Assembly (NCBI GenBank): GCA_039090855.1
Contig: CM077005.1
Location: 16,407,921-16,471,920, forward strand
Direction of reading: 5' to 3'
DNA length: 64,000 nucleotides
Source: Macrothele yani
Taxonomy: Eukaryota > Arthropoda > Arachnida > Araneae > Macrothelidae
Shown: positions 42,668 through 54,953 of the stretch, in pieces
How positions within the stretch are numbered: the first letter of the stretch is position 1
Layout of the letters: each line of letters starts with the position of its first letter
The notes under the pieces: generated by a model
The model's database searches: none
What the model saw: the letters and a program-made list of their open reading frames with translations, nothing else
What the model was told of the DNA's origin: nothing
Translations under genes and position numbers: made by a program

Positions 42668-44900
42668 CAGTGGCATCCCGGACCCCCCCCTCCCCTCCCC
42701 CGCAAAATTTAAATATATCAGCTTTCCGTTACTGAAGATCTTAACTTCCATAATAGTAACTAGACTTTCGGGGAGTTTTAATAAATCAAAATCTTTGGAG
42801 CTATAACGAAGTGAATTTCTCCGTCATTTTTATCCGCGCCGGGGTTCGAACCCGGGTCCACTCATTCCGGAATAAGTTGCTCTACCAATTAAGCTACGCG
42901 GACATTGATTCTAATTGCTATCTGCCTTTATGTCGTGTGCGTCCTTCTGGCAGGTACGTCACATCTCCTAGTACGTTACATCATCTCCCTTTTATTTTTA
43001 TTTTTCTTTCGAAGTGCTGCTCATATTTTTCCTATCTCGCGGTGTGGAAATAACATCACACCAATGCGAGATTTTGAACGGTCGGGTCATCCGGATAGTT
43101 CGGGCGCCATTATAACGAATTAAATTTCTCCGTCATTTTTATCCGCGCCGGGGTTCGAACCCGGGTCCACTCATTCCGGAATAAGTTGCTCTACCAATTA
43201 AGCTACGCGGACATTGATTCTAATTGCTATCTGCCTTTATGTCGTGTGCGTCCTTCTGGCAGGTACGTCACATCTCCTAGTACGTTACATCATCTCCCTT
43301 TTATTTTTATTTATTTTTTTCTTTCGAAGTGCTGCTCATATTTTTCCTATCTCGCGGTGTGGAAATAACATCACACCAATGCGAGATTTTGAACGGTCGG
43401 GTCATCCGGATAGTTCGGGCGCCATTATAACGAATTAAATTTCTCCGTCATTTTTATCCGCGCCGAGGTTCTAACCCGGGTCCACTCATTCCGGAATAAG
43501 TTGCTCTACCAATTAAGCTACGCGGACATTGATTCTAATTGCTATCTGCCTTTATGTCGTGTGCGTCCTTCTGGCAGGTACGTCACATCTCCTAGTACGT
43601 TACATCATCTCCCTTTTATTTTTCTTTTTTTTTTTTTTTTCTTTCGAAGTGCTGCTCATATTTTTCCTATCTCGCGGTGTGGAAATAACATCACACCAAT
43701 GCGAGATTTTGAACGGTCGGGTCATCCGGATAGTTCGGGCGCCATTATAACGAATTAAATTTCTCCGTCATTTTTATCCGCGCCGGGGTTCGAACCCGAG
43801 TCCACTCATTCCGGAATAAGTTGCTCTACCAATTAAGCTACGCGGACATTGATTCTAATTGCTATCTGCCTTTATGTCGTGTGCGTCCTTCTGGCAGGTA
43901 CGTCACATCTCCTAGTACGTTACAGAGCCTACAAGTATTTTTCGTAAAACCAAAATTATTACACGTTTATTGCGTGAAAAAAAAATTTACACATTGTAAT
44001 TAAAACGATTGCCCTACTTTTATACCGGTACAAAGTACTACAAAACACTCACGCCTAAGTTAATCACATCATGCAAATTTTATTCTTTTAGAGAAGTAAG
44101 GCCAGTATCTTCGAAATATCTCACGATCACACAAACAAAACACGTAACGGCCGTTTTACAATGTTTAATGACCCCTTTTCTGGTTTATACGAAAATTCAG
44201 AAAATAAGTAAGCAAATCAATAAATAAAATCAAAAATTGTAGAACAAAAAACGCAAAATTACTTAAATGATTTATTCTTGAATATAAAGAACACACTTAA
44301 TATAATACCATGATGTTTTGCGCAGAGCAATTTTTTTTCTCTTGACTCTGTTACAAAAAACAAAACAAAGCAAAAAAAAAAAAAAAAACTGAAAAAACAT
44401 GACACAGGCATCTATCTGTTCCTTCGTTCCGCTAAGAATACCTTTTAGTTCATTAAATTCTAAAAGATGCGTAGTTATGTGGAAAGATCTGTAATACATA
44501 GCTTCTTATTCTCATTGGTTTATAAAAATTTCATTCATTGGACTGATATTTCTTTCACATTCTCTCATTAATTAATATGCATAGGAACTATTTCTATGGC
44601 TGTGAAAAGGGGGCCTCAAGTCCTCTGGAATAGCTGCTTCCTCATCATCCAGATTTTATGAACTAAAGCAACGAAAATGATATCTTAGTATTTTACTTAT
44701 TTACTGAAAAAAACAACAACATTGTTTTTTCTTTTGAGTACTTCATTGAAAGCTGCCTAAATTGTTGGCTGTTCCTTTAAACAGCTTCACATGAAGTTTC
44801 CGAAAAAAAATTTCTAAAATGTTTTGCTGAAGCTAAAGGCCCTCTTAACTCTGAGCCCCCCCCCCCCCGCGCGCAGTGCGGGGTCTATCAGTACGCCCCT
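42668..44900 (+). repeat. Composite element Y, copy 2
   Basis: Starts CAGTGGCATCCCGGACC with a C-run, mirrors copy 1 at 32377-34520, and ends near CTATCAGTACGCCCC. It lacks T4, but at the position equivalent to about 32530 it has taken up the tRNA-like R315 array, so it provides the empty site for T4 and copy 1 provides the empty site for the array. Confidence 0.6.
42803..43924 (-). repeat. tRNA-like R315 tandem array, 3.5 units
   Basis: Units of about 309, 315 and 320 bp, near-identical except for the length of a T/C tract. Each contains a minus-strand tRNA-like segment (42832-42903, 43141-43212, 43456-43527, 43776-43847) with 72 nt, acceptor pairs GTCCGCG/CGCGGAT, D-arm GCTTAATTGGTAGAGC, T-loop TTCGAAC and an eight-base anticodon loop TTCCGGAA. 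The third unit has two T-arm changes. The tail AAAAATGACGGAGAAATT is constant. Related cluster at 15917-16790. Confidence 0.85.
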
Positions 44901-45295
44901 GCTACATACGAAAGAGCGAATAAATAGGAAACAGAATAGATAGTGAGAGAATTGAGAGATTCAAGTTATAATTCACTACGATAAATCTAGGACAACGTGC
45001 ACTATAAATTCAAACAAGTAATAAATTTATTGTAACTGCAACTTCATAATCTTCCTTTGGGGTTAGCATTGGCCTGTGAAAAACGTAACCTTCGGTCTCC
45101 AGGACGCACGGTAAATTTTCGAGACTTATTTCAGGAAAAAAATAGCGTCCACCACGTGCGACGCCGGGAAACACGGTAATTTCTTTTTTAAATGTTTGGG
45201 TTTGACAAAAAAAATAAAGTCACATTTCTCTTGAAGACTCCATTTCCAATTAACTCACCATGAAGATCATTCTAGGAGTTGAAATGTGCACATAC
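44901..45295. other. Unassigned intron sequence
   Basis: AT-rich, nothing recognised. Confidence 0.4.
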
Positions 45296-45726
45296 ACTGG
45301 AAACTTTTTTCTGAAATTCCGTGATTTTTTTTTCGTGAATGAACGAAACATATTTCTGATACAACTTTTCAGGTGAAATGACGGAAAAAGCGCCAGAAAA
45401 CTTCTGAATTTTCAGGAAACTTTCCACAATTCCTTTCTTATATTGACGGTAAATTACCGTATGCTAACAAAAAATTCTGAATTTTCAAAAACCTTTCCGC
45501 AATTACTTTCTTATATTAACGGGAAACACCGTTTTCTCTTTTTTTCGTATCCATATGACGAAAAATAGAAGAGATTCACGAGAATACTTGGGGGTTTGAA
45601 TAACTGTTAGATTTCAATAGTCTGTCGAAGTATTTGATTTTGAAGTTCTGTAGCGAGATCGCATATTGTGGAGAGCATAACGCATGAATTTTGATTACTG
45701 TGGAACAAGATATTTCTTCTCCATTT
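45296..45726 (+). mobile_element. Element X (copy 3)
   Basis: Matches 11030-11312 and 12771-12860 without the Tc1 insertion and contains two copies of the 71-bp unit (about 45400-45540). Its right end is cut by a SINE. Confidence 0.75.
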
Positions 45727-45875
45727 TTATTTATTTATTATTGAAGGTTTAACGAGCACCGTGAGAAACTCAATGGGCTATAAGCAGTCGCCCGTCCCTA
45801 ATTTAGGGCCACTGACTCCAGGGAAGGGAGAGAGCCAGTGCAGTAAGACAAACACAACATCCGTGCATCACCAGC
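45727..45875 (-). repeat. tRNA-derived SINE family A, head missing
   Basis: Tail and body in minus orientation (GGTTTAACGAGCACC to ACATCCGTGCATCACCAGCA). The tRNA-like head is truncated. Confidence 0.85.
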
Positions 45876-45976
45876 AGTGTTGCATTCAGAGTTTTTCCGG
45901 AAGGTCAATTAAAAATTCTGAGGGGGCTATAACTTGTTGACTGATTATATACATATAATCACAATTTTCTTATTTA

Positions 45977-48953
45977 TATATCATCATCATCATCATTGTC
46001 AACCATTATCAATCCACTGCTGGACGAAGGTCTCTCCAAGTTTCCTCCACAGCGGTCTGTCTTGTGCCAGTCTCCTCCATGTCCCCCTGCATACTTTCGA
46101 ATTTCATCCACCCATCTCCCATGTGGTCTTCTTCTGGGTCTTTTCCTGTCCCTTGGAATCCAATCTAAAATTTCGGCTGTCCATCTATGGTCTGTTCTTC
46201 TGGCAGTATGTCCAGCCCATTGCCATTTCAGGGATTTAACTCTGATCATGATGTCTTCCACTCTTGTCATTTTTCGGATCCACGTGTTCCTCTTCTTATC
46301 TCTCCTGGTTACACCAAGCATGCACCTCTCCATGCTTCTTTGAGTTGTCTGCAGCCTTTGTATGTCTCTTTTAGCTAAGGTCCACGTCTCTGCACCATAC
46401 GTAAGCACTGGAAGGATGCATTGATCAAACACTTTTCTTTTAAGACATAATGGCATATTGCTCTTGAAAATTATGCTGTTTCTTCCAAAAGCTCTCCAGG
46501 CAAGTTTTGTACGCCGATTAATTTCTTCATCAATGTGACCCTCACTTGATATCTGCTGTCCAAGATAAATGTATGTGTCTGTTATCTCCAGCTTTTCTCC
46601 ATCAATCGATAAATCTTCATTTCTTGTAAAAGCATTGAACATCACTTTTGTCTTCTGAAAGTTCATTTTTAATCCCACTTCTTTACTCTTGTCAGCAAGT
46701 TCCTGGATCATACTCTGTAGCTCTGATGGGGTAGTTGCAAAAATGACTATGTCATCAGCAAAACGAAGGTGGGTTAGATAATCTCCATTAATCTTTATCC
46801 CCTTGTTTTCCCAGCTCAGCGACTGAAAAACACTCGCCAATGTGGCATTAAAGAGCTTCGGAGATATGGTGTCACCTTGTCTCACTCCCTTTCCAATTTT
46901 TACGTGTGTTGTATTTTCAACCAGCCTAATCTTTGCACTTGCATTTTCATAGATGTTATTAATAATATTAATGTATGCATCTTCAATACCGCAGGTTTTC
47001 AGAGCCATTGTAACTGGTTTCCACCGAATCAAAGGCTTTTTCATAATCGATAAAAGCCATGCACAATGGAAGTTCATATTCCCTCGCTCTTTCAATTAGT
47101 TCTCTCAGCACGTGGATATGATCTATTGTGCTGTAGCCACTCCTGAATCCAGCTTGTTCTCTCGGTTGAGCCATGTCCAGTGTTACCTTCAAGCGGTGTG
47201 AAAGAACTTTAGTGAAGATTTTATAAACTACTGATAGGAGGCTGATAGGTCTGTAGTTTCCGAGATCCTCAATGTCACCTTTCTTATGTAGCAGGATCAT
47301 TGTAGCGGTGTTCCAATCCTCAGGAATCTTTCCTTCATTAAGGCATGGAGTGAAAATTTGGGCGAGTACTGTTTCGATTTCTCCACTTGCTTCTTGTATG
47401 ATGTCTACAGTAATTCCATCTTCTCCTGGAGCTTTTCCCCGCTTCATGTTCTTGATTGCATGTGCAACTTCTGCTGGAAGTACTGGAGGAACTCTGGTAC
47501 TGGTATCTTTCATGATGTCTGGAGTGCATGTATCATCCCTTTCATATAATTTGGAGTAGAAATCTTTCACTCTTGTCAAAATTTCGCCTCTATTTCTTGT
47601 TACAGAACCATCTTCTTTTCTCAGTGCCATAATCTGTTTTCTTCCCTTACTGAGATGTCCCTTTGCTATCTTTAGGCTTTGGTTGTTTTCAATTGCTTTC
47701 CTCACTAGTTCACAGTTGAATTTTCTTACGTCTTCAGTGATACTTTTTCTTACTGTCTTGCATAGCTCTATATATTCCACTTTGGAAGTCACATCTTCTT
47801 TAGTTGTCCTCATCTCTCTTCTTTTTTGCATCAACATTTTCGTTTTTCCTGATAATTTATTTACATGCAACTTGTTCTTAGACCCAGCTAATTTTGTTGC
47901 TGTTTCCATAAGAGCTTTGGTTACTTTTCTGTTAACTTCAGAGATGTCCACTTCTTCTGATGTTAGGCCTTCTAAAGCAGAGAACCTGTTCTTCAGTTCC
48001 AACTTGAAGGTATTATGGTGTTTTTTAAGGTTGGTTATGTCGATAGATTTTGTTTGTCTTATGAGCTTGCCACGTTCAAGTTTCGTGTTGAGGTGCATCT
48101 TACATCTCACCAATCTATGGTCACTACCTGTGTTGAACTTGTTTAGCACACTGCAGTCTTCTATGACGAATTTTTTGTTACACATAATAAAATCAATTTC
48201 ACTTTTCTTCCCATTTGGATGTCTCCATGTCCATTTCCTGTGTGGCTTTTTCTTGAAGAAGGAGTTCAAGATGAAAAACCCTTCTGCCTCTGCAAACTCA
48301 ACGAGAGTATTTCCACGCTGGTTTCTGTTGCCGTGACCGAATTTACCTACTGAAGTTTCATTCTGTTGCCGTTGCCCTATTTTTGCATTGAAATCTCCCA
48401 TAATTATTTTCAAGTGCTGCTTACCTTTATTATTTAGATGACAAATTTCCTCATAAAATTCTTCAATTTCTTCTTCAGGATGACTTGTGGTGGGTGCATA
48501 AGTTTGAATAATCTGAGCCTGGTATCTTTTCGAGAGTTGGATAACAAGTCGTGCAGCTCTGTCAGAGGAACTTTCAACTTCTACAACTTTATCCTTCAGT
48601 TTCTTGTTTATTATAAATCCAACACCACTAGTTCTGCCAGTATCTGTCCCACGATAGTAGAAGAGATGTCCACTTTTCAGTTCGATGAGATCTTCTCCTT
48701 TTCTCCTTACCTCACTTAGCCCCACGATGTCCCACTTGATCCTTTGTAGTTCCTCTTCCAATTCAAGAAGCCTTGAATCAGAAGATAGGGAGCGTCCATT
48801 GTACGTTGCCAAGGTCAGCATCAGATGGCAGCCTAGTCCGGTCCTCCGGGGATTCTTAGCACCCTCTGCCTTCATGTCGCACTGGCCGCTGCCTTGGCCA
48901 GGTACATTCCAGCTGCCGGAGACTGAGGGCCAAGATTTAAGTTGTGGAATCAT
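45977..48953 (-). pseudogene. RTE endonuclease-reverse transcriptase, one lesion
   Basis: Start MIPQLKSWPSVSGSWN at 48953. The APE endonuclease (residues about 45-300) shows LATYNGRSL, VGLSEVRRKGE (catalytic E), IIMGDFNAKIG, SEIDFIMCNK and GSDHRLVRC. The reverse transcriptase (from about 480) shows MILLHKKGD, NYRPISLLSVVYKI, QAGFRSGYSTIDHI and CMAFIDYEKAFDSV. Just after this, at 47015-47030, one extra base and a six-base deletion break the frame. The rest continues at 45974-47060 with GVRQGDTISPKLFNATL, HLRFADDIVIFA and a TYGAETWTL tail. Proteins of this kind are often labelled craniofacial development protein 2-like in databases. Confidence 0.93.
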
Positions 48954-49175
48954 TTTGGAGGGGTTTGGCCATAACTCACCACGCTGGCCAAGCGGGTTGG
49001 TGAGTGTGGGATAACATTTCCTCTAATCCCGATGGTATAGTTATACCGCTATTGGCGGTCGTCAGGGCCCCTTTAGTGGGAACAGGATGCACCACGAGAA
49101 GGCGGGGTTGGCATTTGTCAAGGAGAGGCTGTGATGTTACGCATCACCTGACCTTACATCCCTATTTATATATAT
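45977..49175 (-). mobile_element. RTE-type LINE, essentially full-length copy D
   Basis: 3.2 kb in minus orientation: about 220 bp of 5' UTR (48954-49175), one reading frame for endonuclease plus reverse transcriptase, and an (ATG)n 3' end at 45977-45990. Length and single-ORF organisation fit the RTE clade. Only one frame lesion was seen. Confidence 0.92.
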
Positions 49176-49189
49176 ACGTTAATATATAT

Positions 49190-51133
49190 ATAACCAAAGC
49201 TCTAATGGAAACAGCAACAAAATTAGCTGGGTCTAAGAACAAGTTGCATATGAACACATTATCAGGAAAAACCAAAATGTTGATGCAAAAAGAAGACAGA
49301 TGAGGGCAACTAAAGAAGATGTGACTTCCAAAGTGGAATATATAGAGCTATGCAAGACAGTACGAAAAAGTATCACTGAAGACGTAAGGAAATTCAACTG
49401 TGAACTAGTGAGGAAAGCAATTGAAAACAACCAAAGCCTAAAGATAGCAAAGGGACATCTCAGTAAGGGAAGAAAACAGATTATGTCACTGAGAAAAGAA
49501 GATTGTTCTGTAACAAGAAATAGAAGCGAAATTTTGACAATAGTGAAAGATTTCTACTCCAAATTATATGAAAGGGGTGATACTTGTACTCCAGACATCA
49601 TGAAAGGTACCAGTACCAGAGTTCTTCCAGTCCTCCCAGCAGAAGTTGCACATGCAATCAAGAACATGAAGCGGGGAAAAGCTCCAGAAGATGGAATTAC
49701 TGTAGACATCATACAAGAAGCAAGTGGAGAAATTGAAACAGCACTCGCCCAAATTTTCACTCGATGCCTTAATGAAGAGAAGATTCCTATGGATTGGAAC
49801 AACGCTACAATGATCCTGCTACATAAAAAAGGTGACATTGAGGATCTCAGGAACTACAGACCTATCAGCCTCCTCTCAGTGGTTTATAAAATCTTCACTA
49901 AAGTTCTTTCACACCGTTTGAAGGTAACACTGGACATGACTCAACCGAGAGAACAAGCTGGATTCAGGAGTGGCTACAGCACTATAGATCATATCCACGT
50001 ACTGAGAGAACTAACTGAAAGAGCGAGGGAATATGAACTTTCATTGTGCATGGCTTTTATCGATTATGAAAAGGCCTTTGATTCGGTGAAACCATCAGCA
50101 GTTACAATGGCTCTGAAATCCTGCGGTATTGAAGATGCATACATTAATATTATTAATAACATCTATGAAAATGCAAGTGCAAAGATTCGGCTGTTTGAAA
50201 ATACAAAACACATAAAAATTGAAAAGGGAGTGAGACAAGGGGACACCATATCTCCCAAGCTCTTTAATGCCACATTGGAAAATGTCTTTCAATCACTGAA
50301 CTGGGAAAACAAAGGGATAAAGATTAATGGAGATTATCTAACTCACCTTCGTTTTGCTGATGACGTAGTCATTTTTGCAACTACCCCATCAGAGCTGCAG
50401 AGTATGATCCAGGAACTTGCTGACAAGAGTAAAGAAGTGGGATTAAAAATGAACTTTCAGAAGACAAAAGTGATGTACAATGCTTTTACAAGAAATGAAG
50501 ATTTATCGATTGATGGAGAAAAGCTGGAGATAACAGATACGTACGTTTATCTTGGACAGCAGATATCAAGTGAGGGTCACATTGATGAAGAAATTAATCG
50601 GCGTATAAAACTTGCCTGGAGACCTATTGGAAGAAACAGCATAATTTTCAAGAGCAATATGCCATTATGTCTTAAAAGAAAAGTGTTTGATCAATGCATC
50701 CTTCCAGTGCTTACGTATGGTGCAGAGACGTGGACCTTAGCTAAAAGAGACATACAAAGGCTGCAGACAACTCAAAGCTGCATGGAGAGGTGCATGCTTG
50801 GTGTAACCAGGAGGGATAAGAAGAAGAACTCGTGGATACGAAAAATGACAAGAGTGGAAGACATCATGATCAGAGTAAAATTCTTGAAGTGGCAATGGGC
50901 TGGACATAATGCCAGAAGGGCAGACCATCGATGGACAGCCGAAATTTTAGATTGGATTCTAAGGGACAGGAAAAGACCCAGAAGAAGACTACATGGGAGA
51001 TGGGTGGATGAAATTCGAAAGTATGCGGGAGTAACATGGAGGAGACTGGCACAAGACAGACCGTTGTGGAAGAGGCTTGGAGAGACCTTCGTCCAGCAGT
51101 GGATTGATAATGGTTGACAATGATGATGATATG
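49190..51133 (+). mobile_element. RTE-type LINE, 5'-truncated copy E, head-to-head with D
   Basis: Begins in the linker after the endonuclease (ACCAAAGCTCTAATGGAAAC) and runs to the (ATG)n 3' end at 51133. Only about 15-20 bp of AT-rich DNA separates it from copy D. It shares all its sequence with D in inverted orientation. Confidence 0.9.
49300..51117 (+). pseudogene. RTE reverse transcriptase, open but without endonuclease
   Basis: 605 codons open from MRATKEDVTSKVEYIELCKT to VQQWIDNG-stop. It includes the palm motifs KAFDSVKPSAVTMALKSCGI, GVRQGDTISPKLFNATLENV and HLRFADDVVIFA, and the complete C-terminal region. A one-base loss near 49290 separates it from the upstream linker. The endonuclease is missing, so it cannot mobilise itself; the RT domain shows no obvious lesion by eye. 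Confidence 0.9.
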
Positions 51134-52094
51134 AAATTTTTAAATAGAGTATAAAGATTTTCTAATGTTCGTATATCGCAATGCAAATTCCAAGTAATCT
51201 ACACATACAAGTGACTAAAAATGTAAAAATGTTATACCTTTGCTTTAATACAGTAATGCACGACGGATTTCACCATGGGTGTGGTATAAAATATTGAGGA
51301 TGCTAGTAAGATAACGCTGTGCCAGAGAAAATCCTCCCCCCCCTAAAACATTAGAAGTGGTAAAAATGTCTTCGCCTTTATACAAGCCTATTTCTTATAA
51401 TTAAGGAATCATTATAGTGTTACTTGAAAACATATGGTGTAAACCATTCCCCTACAGTTTGGTTTCAGCCCCTTTAGATTAGCGCATAGTAGTAAAGAAA
51501 AAAACAACTAACTAACCATTTGGATGCCTCGATTTTTTACTACAGAGGGTAAACCACCCAACGCCAGGAAAAAAAACTTTTTATGGGAACAATTTCTAAG
51601 AATTTGCTATTGTTAAAAATTAGGTAGCACATATTGTGTTGTATTGGAAGCACTAAAGTCACGTTGGCTACACTAAGGCTTACCCGTATACACGAAAGTC
51701 GGCATCCAGAAGACTGAAATAAATGCAGGCTTCCAAAATATGATGACGTACTGCTTTGCAAACATCTCTACTCTGTGGGATTACGTTTTTATTGCGGAAG
51801 CAGTACGAGTTGTCAGTGCTTGAAAATTCACTCCTTCAGTGAGGACTATTTAATGTTTTATTGAAGTATGATAGAAATTTCAGATCGAAGTCCATGTGGG
51901 GTCTTTTTTATTATTATAATATTTTACCTCATTTTCTTAAGTTTTTTTAAATTAATTTCTCCAAATATTCAGCTGTAAATGAAAAAAAAATAGACTAAAT
52001 ATAAGGAAAGATCGCCTAAAAACCTACGGGGGGAGGGGTCATGGATTTTCGGGGGGGGGCTAAGCACCCCCGAGAAGCTACCTGAATACATCAC
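51134..52094. other. Intron sequence, transposon-end remnants
   Basis: AT-rich. 52025-52085 has G-runs (GGGGGGAGGGG, CGGGGGGGGGC) followed by TAAGCACCCCCGAGAAGC, which resembles the decayed ends seen elsewhere here. No gene. Confidence 0.4.
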
Positions 52095-52166
52095 TGCTCA
52101 CCAGGATTCGAACTCTGACCCATCTCGGACGAATGATCAGAAGCCATCGCTTAGACCACTACGGCC
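52095..52166 (-). repeat. tRNA-derived SINE family A, head only
   Basis: Only the tRNA-like head remains: CTCACCAGGATTCGAACTCT to CGCTTAGACCACTACGG. Confidence 0.8.
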
Positions 52167-52174
52167 TACTTCAA

Positions 52175-53230
52175 TTTCGGCACCAGCTATTATACATTGC
52201 GTTACCATAAGAAACCGGACACTTAATTTATTGTACAGGTGATTGTACGATGTCTATGTATCAGTCTGTGGAGTCCTTAAGATAAAAGCTATATAGCTAT
52301 CAAGAGTAAATTTCATATTTAGAAGTTCTGGAAAAAAAAAACCAGTACCTTCTCTTAAAGGTAATTGGAAGTTATTGTCAGTTGAAAAAGATCCCAAATT
52401 CCAAATCATTCTGTTGCTTCGAAAATTCAGGATGAAACAAATACGTGTGAATAAACACTCTTTCCACGTTTTAGCAACACACAGTAACCGAAAAATTGTT
52501 ATTCGGACACTGCTGGGGAATCGAATCCCAGATCTCTCGATATCAAGCCTTACACCACACATAGCGCCGTGGCCAACAATACATGGCGCTATGTGTGTTA
52601 TTGTGTCAGCTTCTTACATATATCCGTAAGATGGGCTCAGCTACCGTCTCCATCTGGTGGGCATTACCGGAACTGGCTATATATTAATTATATAAATACA
52701 AAAAAAAAAAAAAAAAAAACGCAATTGTAATAAGACCTCCAACAGAAGAAATAAAATTATTACAAACGTATTCGAAAGAATAATAAGCTCTAATAGCAAA
52801 TAAAATGACTAAATCACTTTCATTAATGAAAAAAACACATCATCGCCCAATTAGTTTTCCCTTGAATGTGAGTCTGATTTCGGTTACTTTCTGGCTCAGT
52901 GGTTAAGACGCCTGGTTTCAACCCAAACGAACTGGGTTCGATCATCCACGCATAAGAATTCTCTCGCGTACGGGCCGAAATACTCAGCGTATTGAATTTC
53001 ACGAAATTTTTGTCTAAATGAGGAAAAACTTGAAACGGACTTTTCTGAAATAAACGGAATTACTGACTACGGAAAATCTATGAAAATACGAAGTTAAAAA
53101 AAAAAAAAAACCCAGGAAATTTAAAAAACGGAAATCCCGTTAAAAGATTAACACTTACCGGCAACTTTGCTGCACGTTGTTTTCTGAAATTTTCCGTGAA
53201 TTCACGTTATTTATTTTTTACAGTGTACCA
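52175..53230 (+). repeat. Composite repeat Z, copy 2
   Basis: Counterpart of 13887-15240. It shows the empty sites of the 991-bp element (near 52190) and of the 469-bp hAT-like element (near 52375) and itself carries a tRNA-Thr SINE at 52455-52720. Confidence 0.75.
52455..52720 (-). repeat. tRNA-Thr-like SINE in repeat Z
   Basis: Contains GAATCGAATCCCAGATCTCT, GCGCCGTGGCCAACAATACA and a run of about 19 A at 52700-52718. The same locus in copy 1 has none of this, so it is a later insertion. Confidence 0.7.
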
Positions 53231-53359
53231 CATAGCACTTTTCCTTGATAATTTATTTCCATATTTACCTAGTCTTACCATAAATACTGTTACAAAGTAT
53301 TCAATGAAATAACAAAAGAAATTTAAAGATTTTTGAATATACCCGTGATATGACGTAAG

Positions 53360-54480
53360 TAGTACACTTGTGAATACATGGCACCAATCACTTTTCAAAG
53401 TGGCATCCTTTTGCCTTCACATTGTTCTTCAGTCTCTGTGGCCACTCATCAATAGCTTTACGCAGGGTCTCCACAGGAAAAGCTGCTACTGCCCGCACCG
53501 AAGAATGTTTGAGACTGTCATTACAGGGGTGTCCCTTTCTGCAGGCCATGTCCTCTAGTGTGGTCCACAACTTGTAGTCCAGTGGGTTGAAGTCTGGGCT
53601 GCTTGAAGGCCAATCAGCTGGCGAAATGAAGTCTGGCAAATTCGCCTAAAGCCACTCCTGGGTTGATTTGGTCTTGTGGGCCCGCGCAGAATCCTGCTGA
53701 AAGCTCCACTGTCGGTTTTGGAAGAGGGTGTGACTCACATTTCTGACCAGTGGATCCAAAAACCTGTCCTGGTTGATTTCGGCAGGTGTTTTCACTCCTT
53801 TCTCACAGAAATGGAGCTCCGTGGTACCCTCGTAGGAGACACCCCACCAAACCATAACAGAAGCAGGACGATGGTCCCTCATGATCCTTGGAGCTTTCTC
53901 TTGAGCTTCTCGTGAGGTTGACGCATACACTCTGTCATTTTGGCGGTTGAAAGCCTCTTCAATAGTGAACATTTTTTCATCAGAGAAAAGGATCTGTCTG
54001 TGGCTATTGTCTACGTAACGCTGCAGCAAACGTTTCGCTTTTAGCATCCTCTGCTGCTTCAGTTGTGGAGTGAGGAACAGCCCTGTACGCCGCCGGTAAG
54101 CTCTCACCCTTAGGTCACACTGCAGCATGCTTGACATCGACATTCTTGAAATGTTCAGCTCACGAGCCATCACTGATTGTTTTCTGACAGGATTTCGTCG
54201 AATACGGGCTGCCACTGCTTTCACCAGGCGAGTAGTCCTCACGATACGTAGCGAACCCTTTCTGGGGTGGTCAGCGACGGTCCCAGTCTCCTGGAACCTT
54301 TTTATGGTCCGGTAGGCTAAAGTTCGTCTGATCTTCAGCTTCTTCGGCATGTTCAAAATCTCGGAAGCTGATTTTCCAACTTTGTGCAGCGCTATTACAG
54401 TCTGCTGGCGCGATCCTCATAATCGCCCCGCTCTATGGCAAGTACTTCACGAAACACGTTATCTCCTCTGTGACTGAACA
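53360..54480 (-). mobile_element. maT-type (DD37D) mariner-like element
   Basis: Defined by its transposase. A possible left end is TACACTTGTGAATACATGGC at 53371, but no convincing inverted partner was found near 54480-54680, so the borders are approximate. Confidence 0.7.
53388..54356 (-). pseudogene. maT-like transposase, single nonsense codon
   Basis: From MNMPKKLKIRRTLAYRTIKR through ARELNISRMSMSSMLQ (HTH). Catalytic motifs: RQILFSDEKMFT (first D), WSFQQDSARAHKT (second D) and SSPDFNPLDYKLW (third D). The spacing between the last two is 37 residues, the DD37D signature of maT elements. One in-frame TAG at about 53646-53648 (after STQEWL, where CAG would give Q) interrupts an otherwise open frame. 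The C-terminus is RLKNNVKAKGCHFEK. The N-terminus upstream of 54356 (QTVIALHKVGKSASEIL) is in another frame. Confidence 0.9.
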
Positions 54481-54953
54481 CACAATGATTCACTAGCTGC
54501 TTCATGCGTCCTGGATGGTTGGTGACGTCGCACACGGGCTGCGCGCCATCTGTCGAACGTTTGCAACAGTATTTATGCTAAGACTGGGTATCTGGTCACT
54601 AATCGCCTACTGCGCAATTATATTAGTATCTTCTACCTGAGTAAGAGTCTTTTTTTTTTTTTTAAGTCTACACTTATTTTGATCGATGAACCAGAGCCAG
54701 TACCGGTAAACAGTTGTGTCTTTTATGATAAATGTGGGAGGGACACGGATTTCGTAATACCTCTAAGAGAGAATCGCTTTGTGTCAGTTTGTGGACAAAT
54801 GGTTGGGGATGATTGGCCATCATGGCGGGTAGTAGAGTCTCCTTTAAGATTACAAAAGGAGAGTATGGCATACCAATGACCATGGAATCCAAGCTCACCG
54901 ACCTACACCTAAATGCGTTAACTGAATTATCTATTATTTACCTATGATACAAG
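54481..54953. other. Unassigned intron sequence
   Basis: Flank of the maT element and AT-rich DNA with a T-run near 54648. The ORFs here are short and unrecognised. Confidence 0.4.

Noticed and set aside
42832..43847. Four functional tRNA genes
   Set aside because: Eight-base anticodon loop, embedding in a repeated unit with a constant non-tRNA tail, and tandem identity indicate SINE-type repeats.
45977..51133. Single LINE insertion with 5' inversion (twin priming)
   Set aside because: Both halves contain the same RT region and both have their own 3' tail, so two copies are present.
54679..54879. Possible small host exon between maT and T8
   Set aside because: 66-codon frame with no recognised similarity or convincing splice sites.
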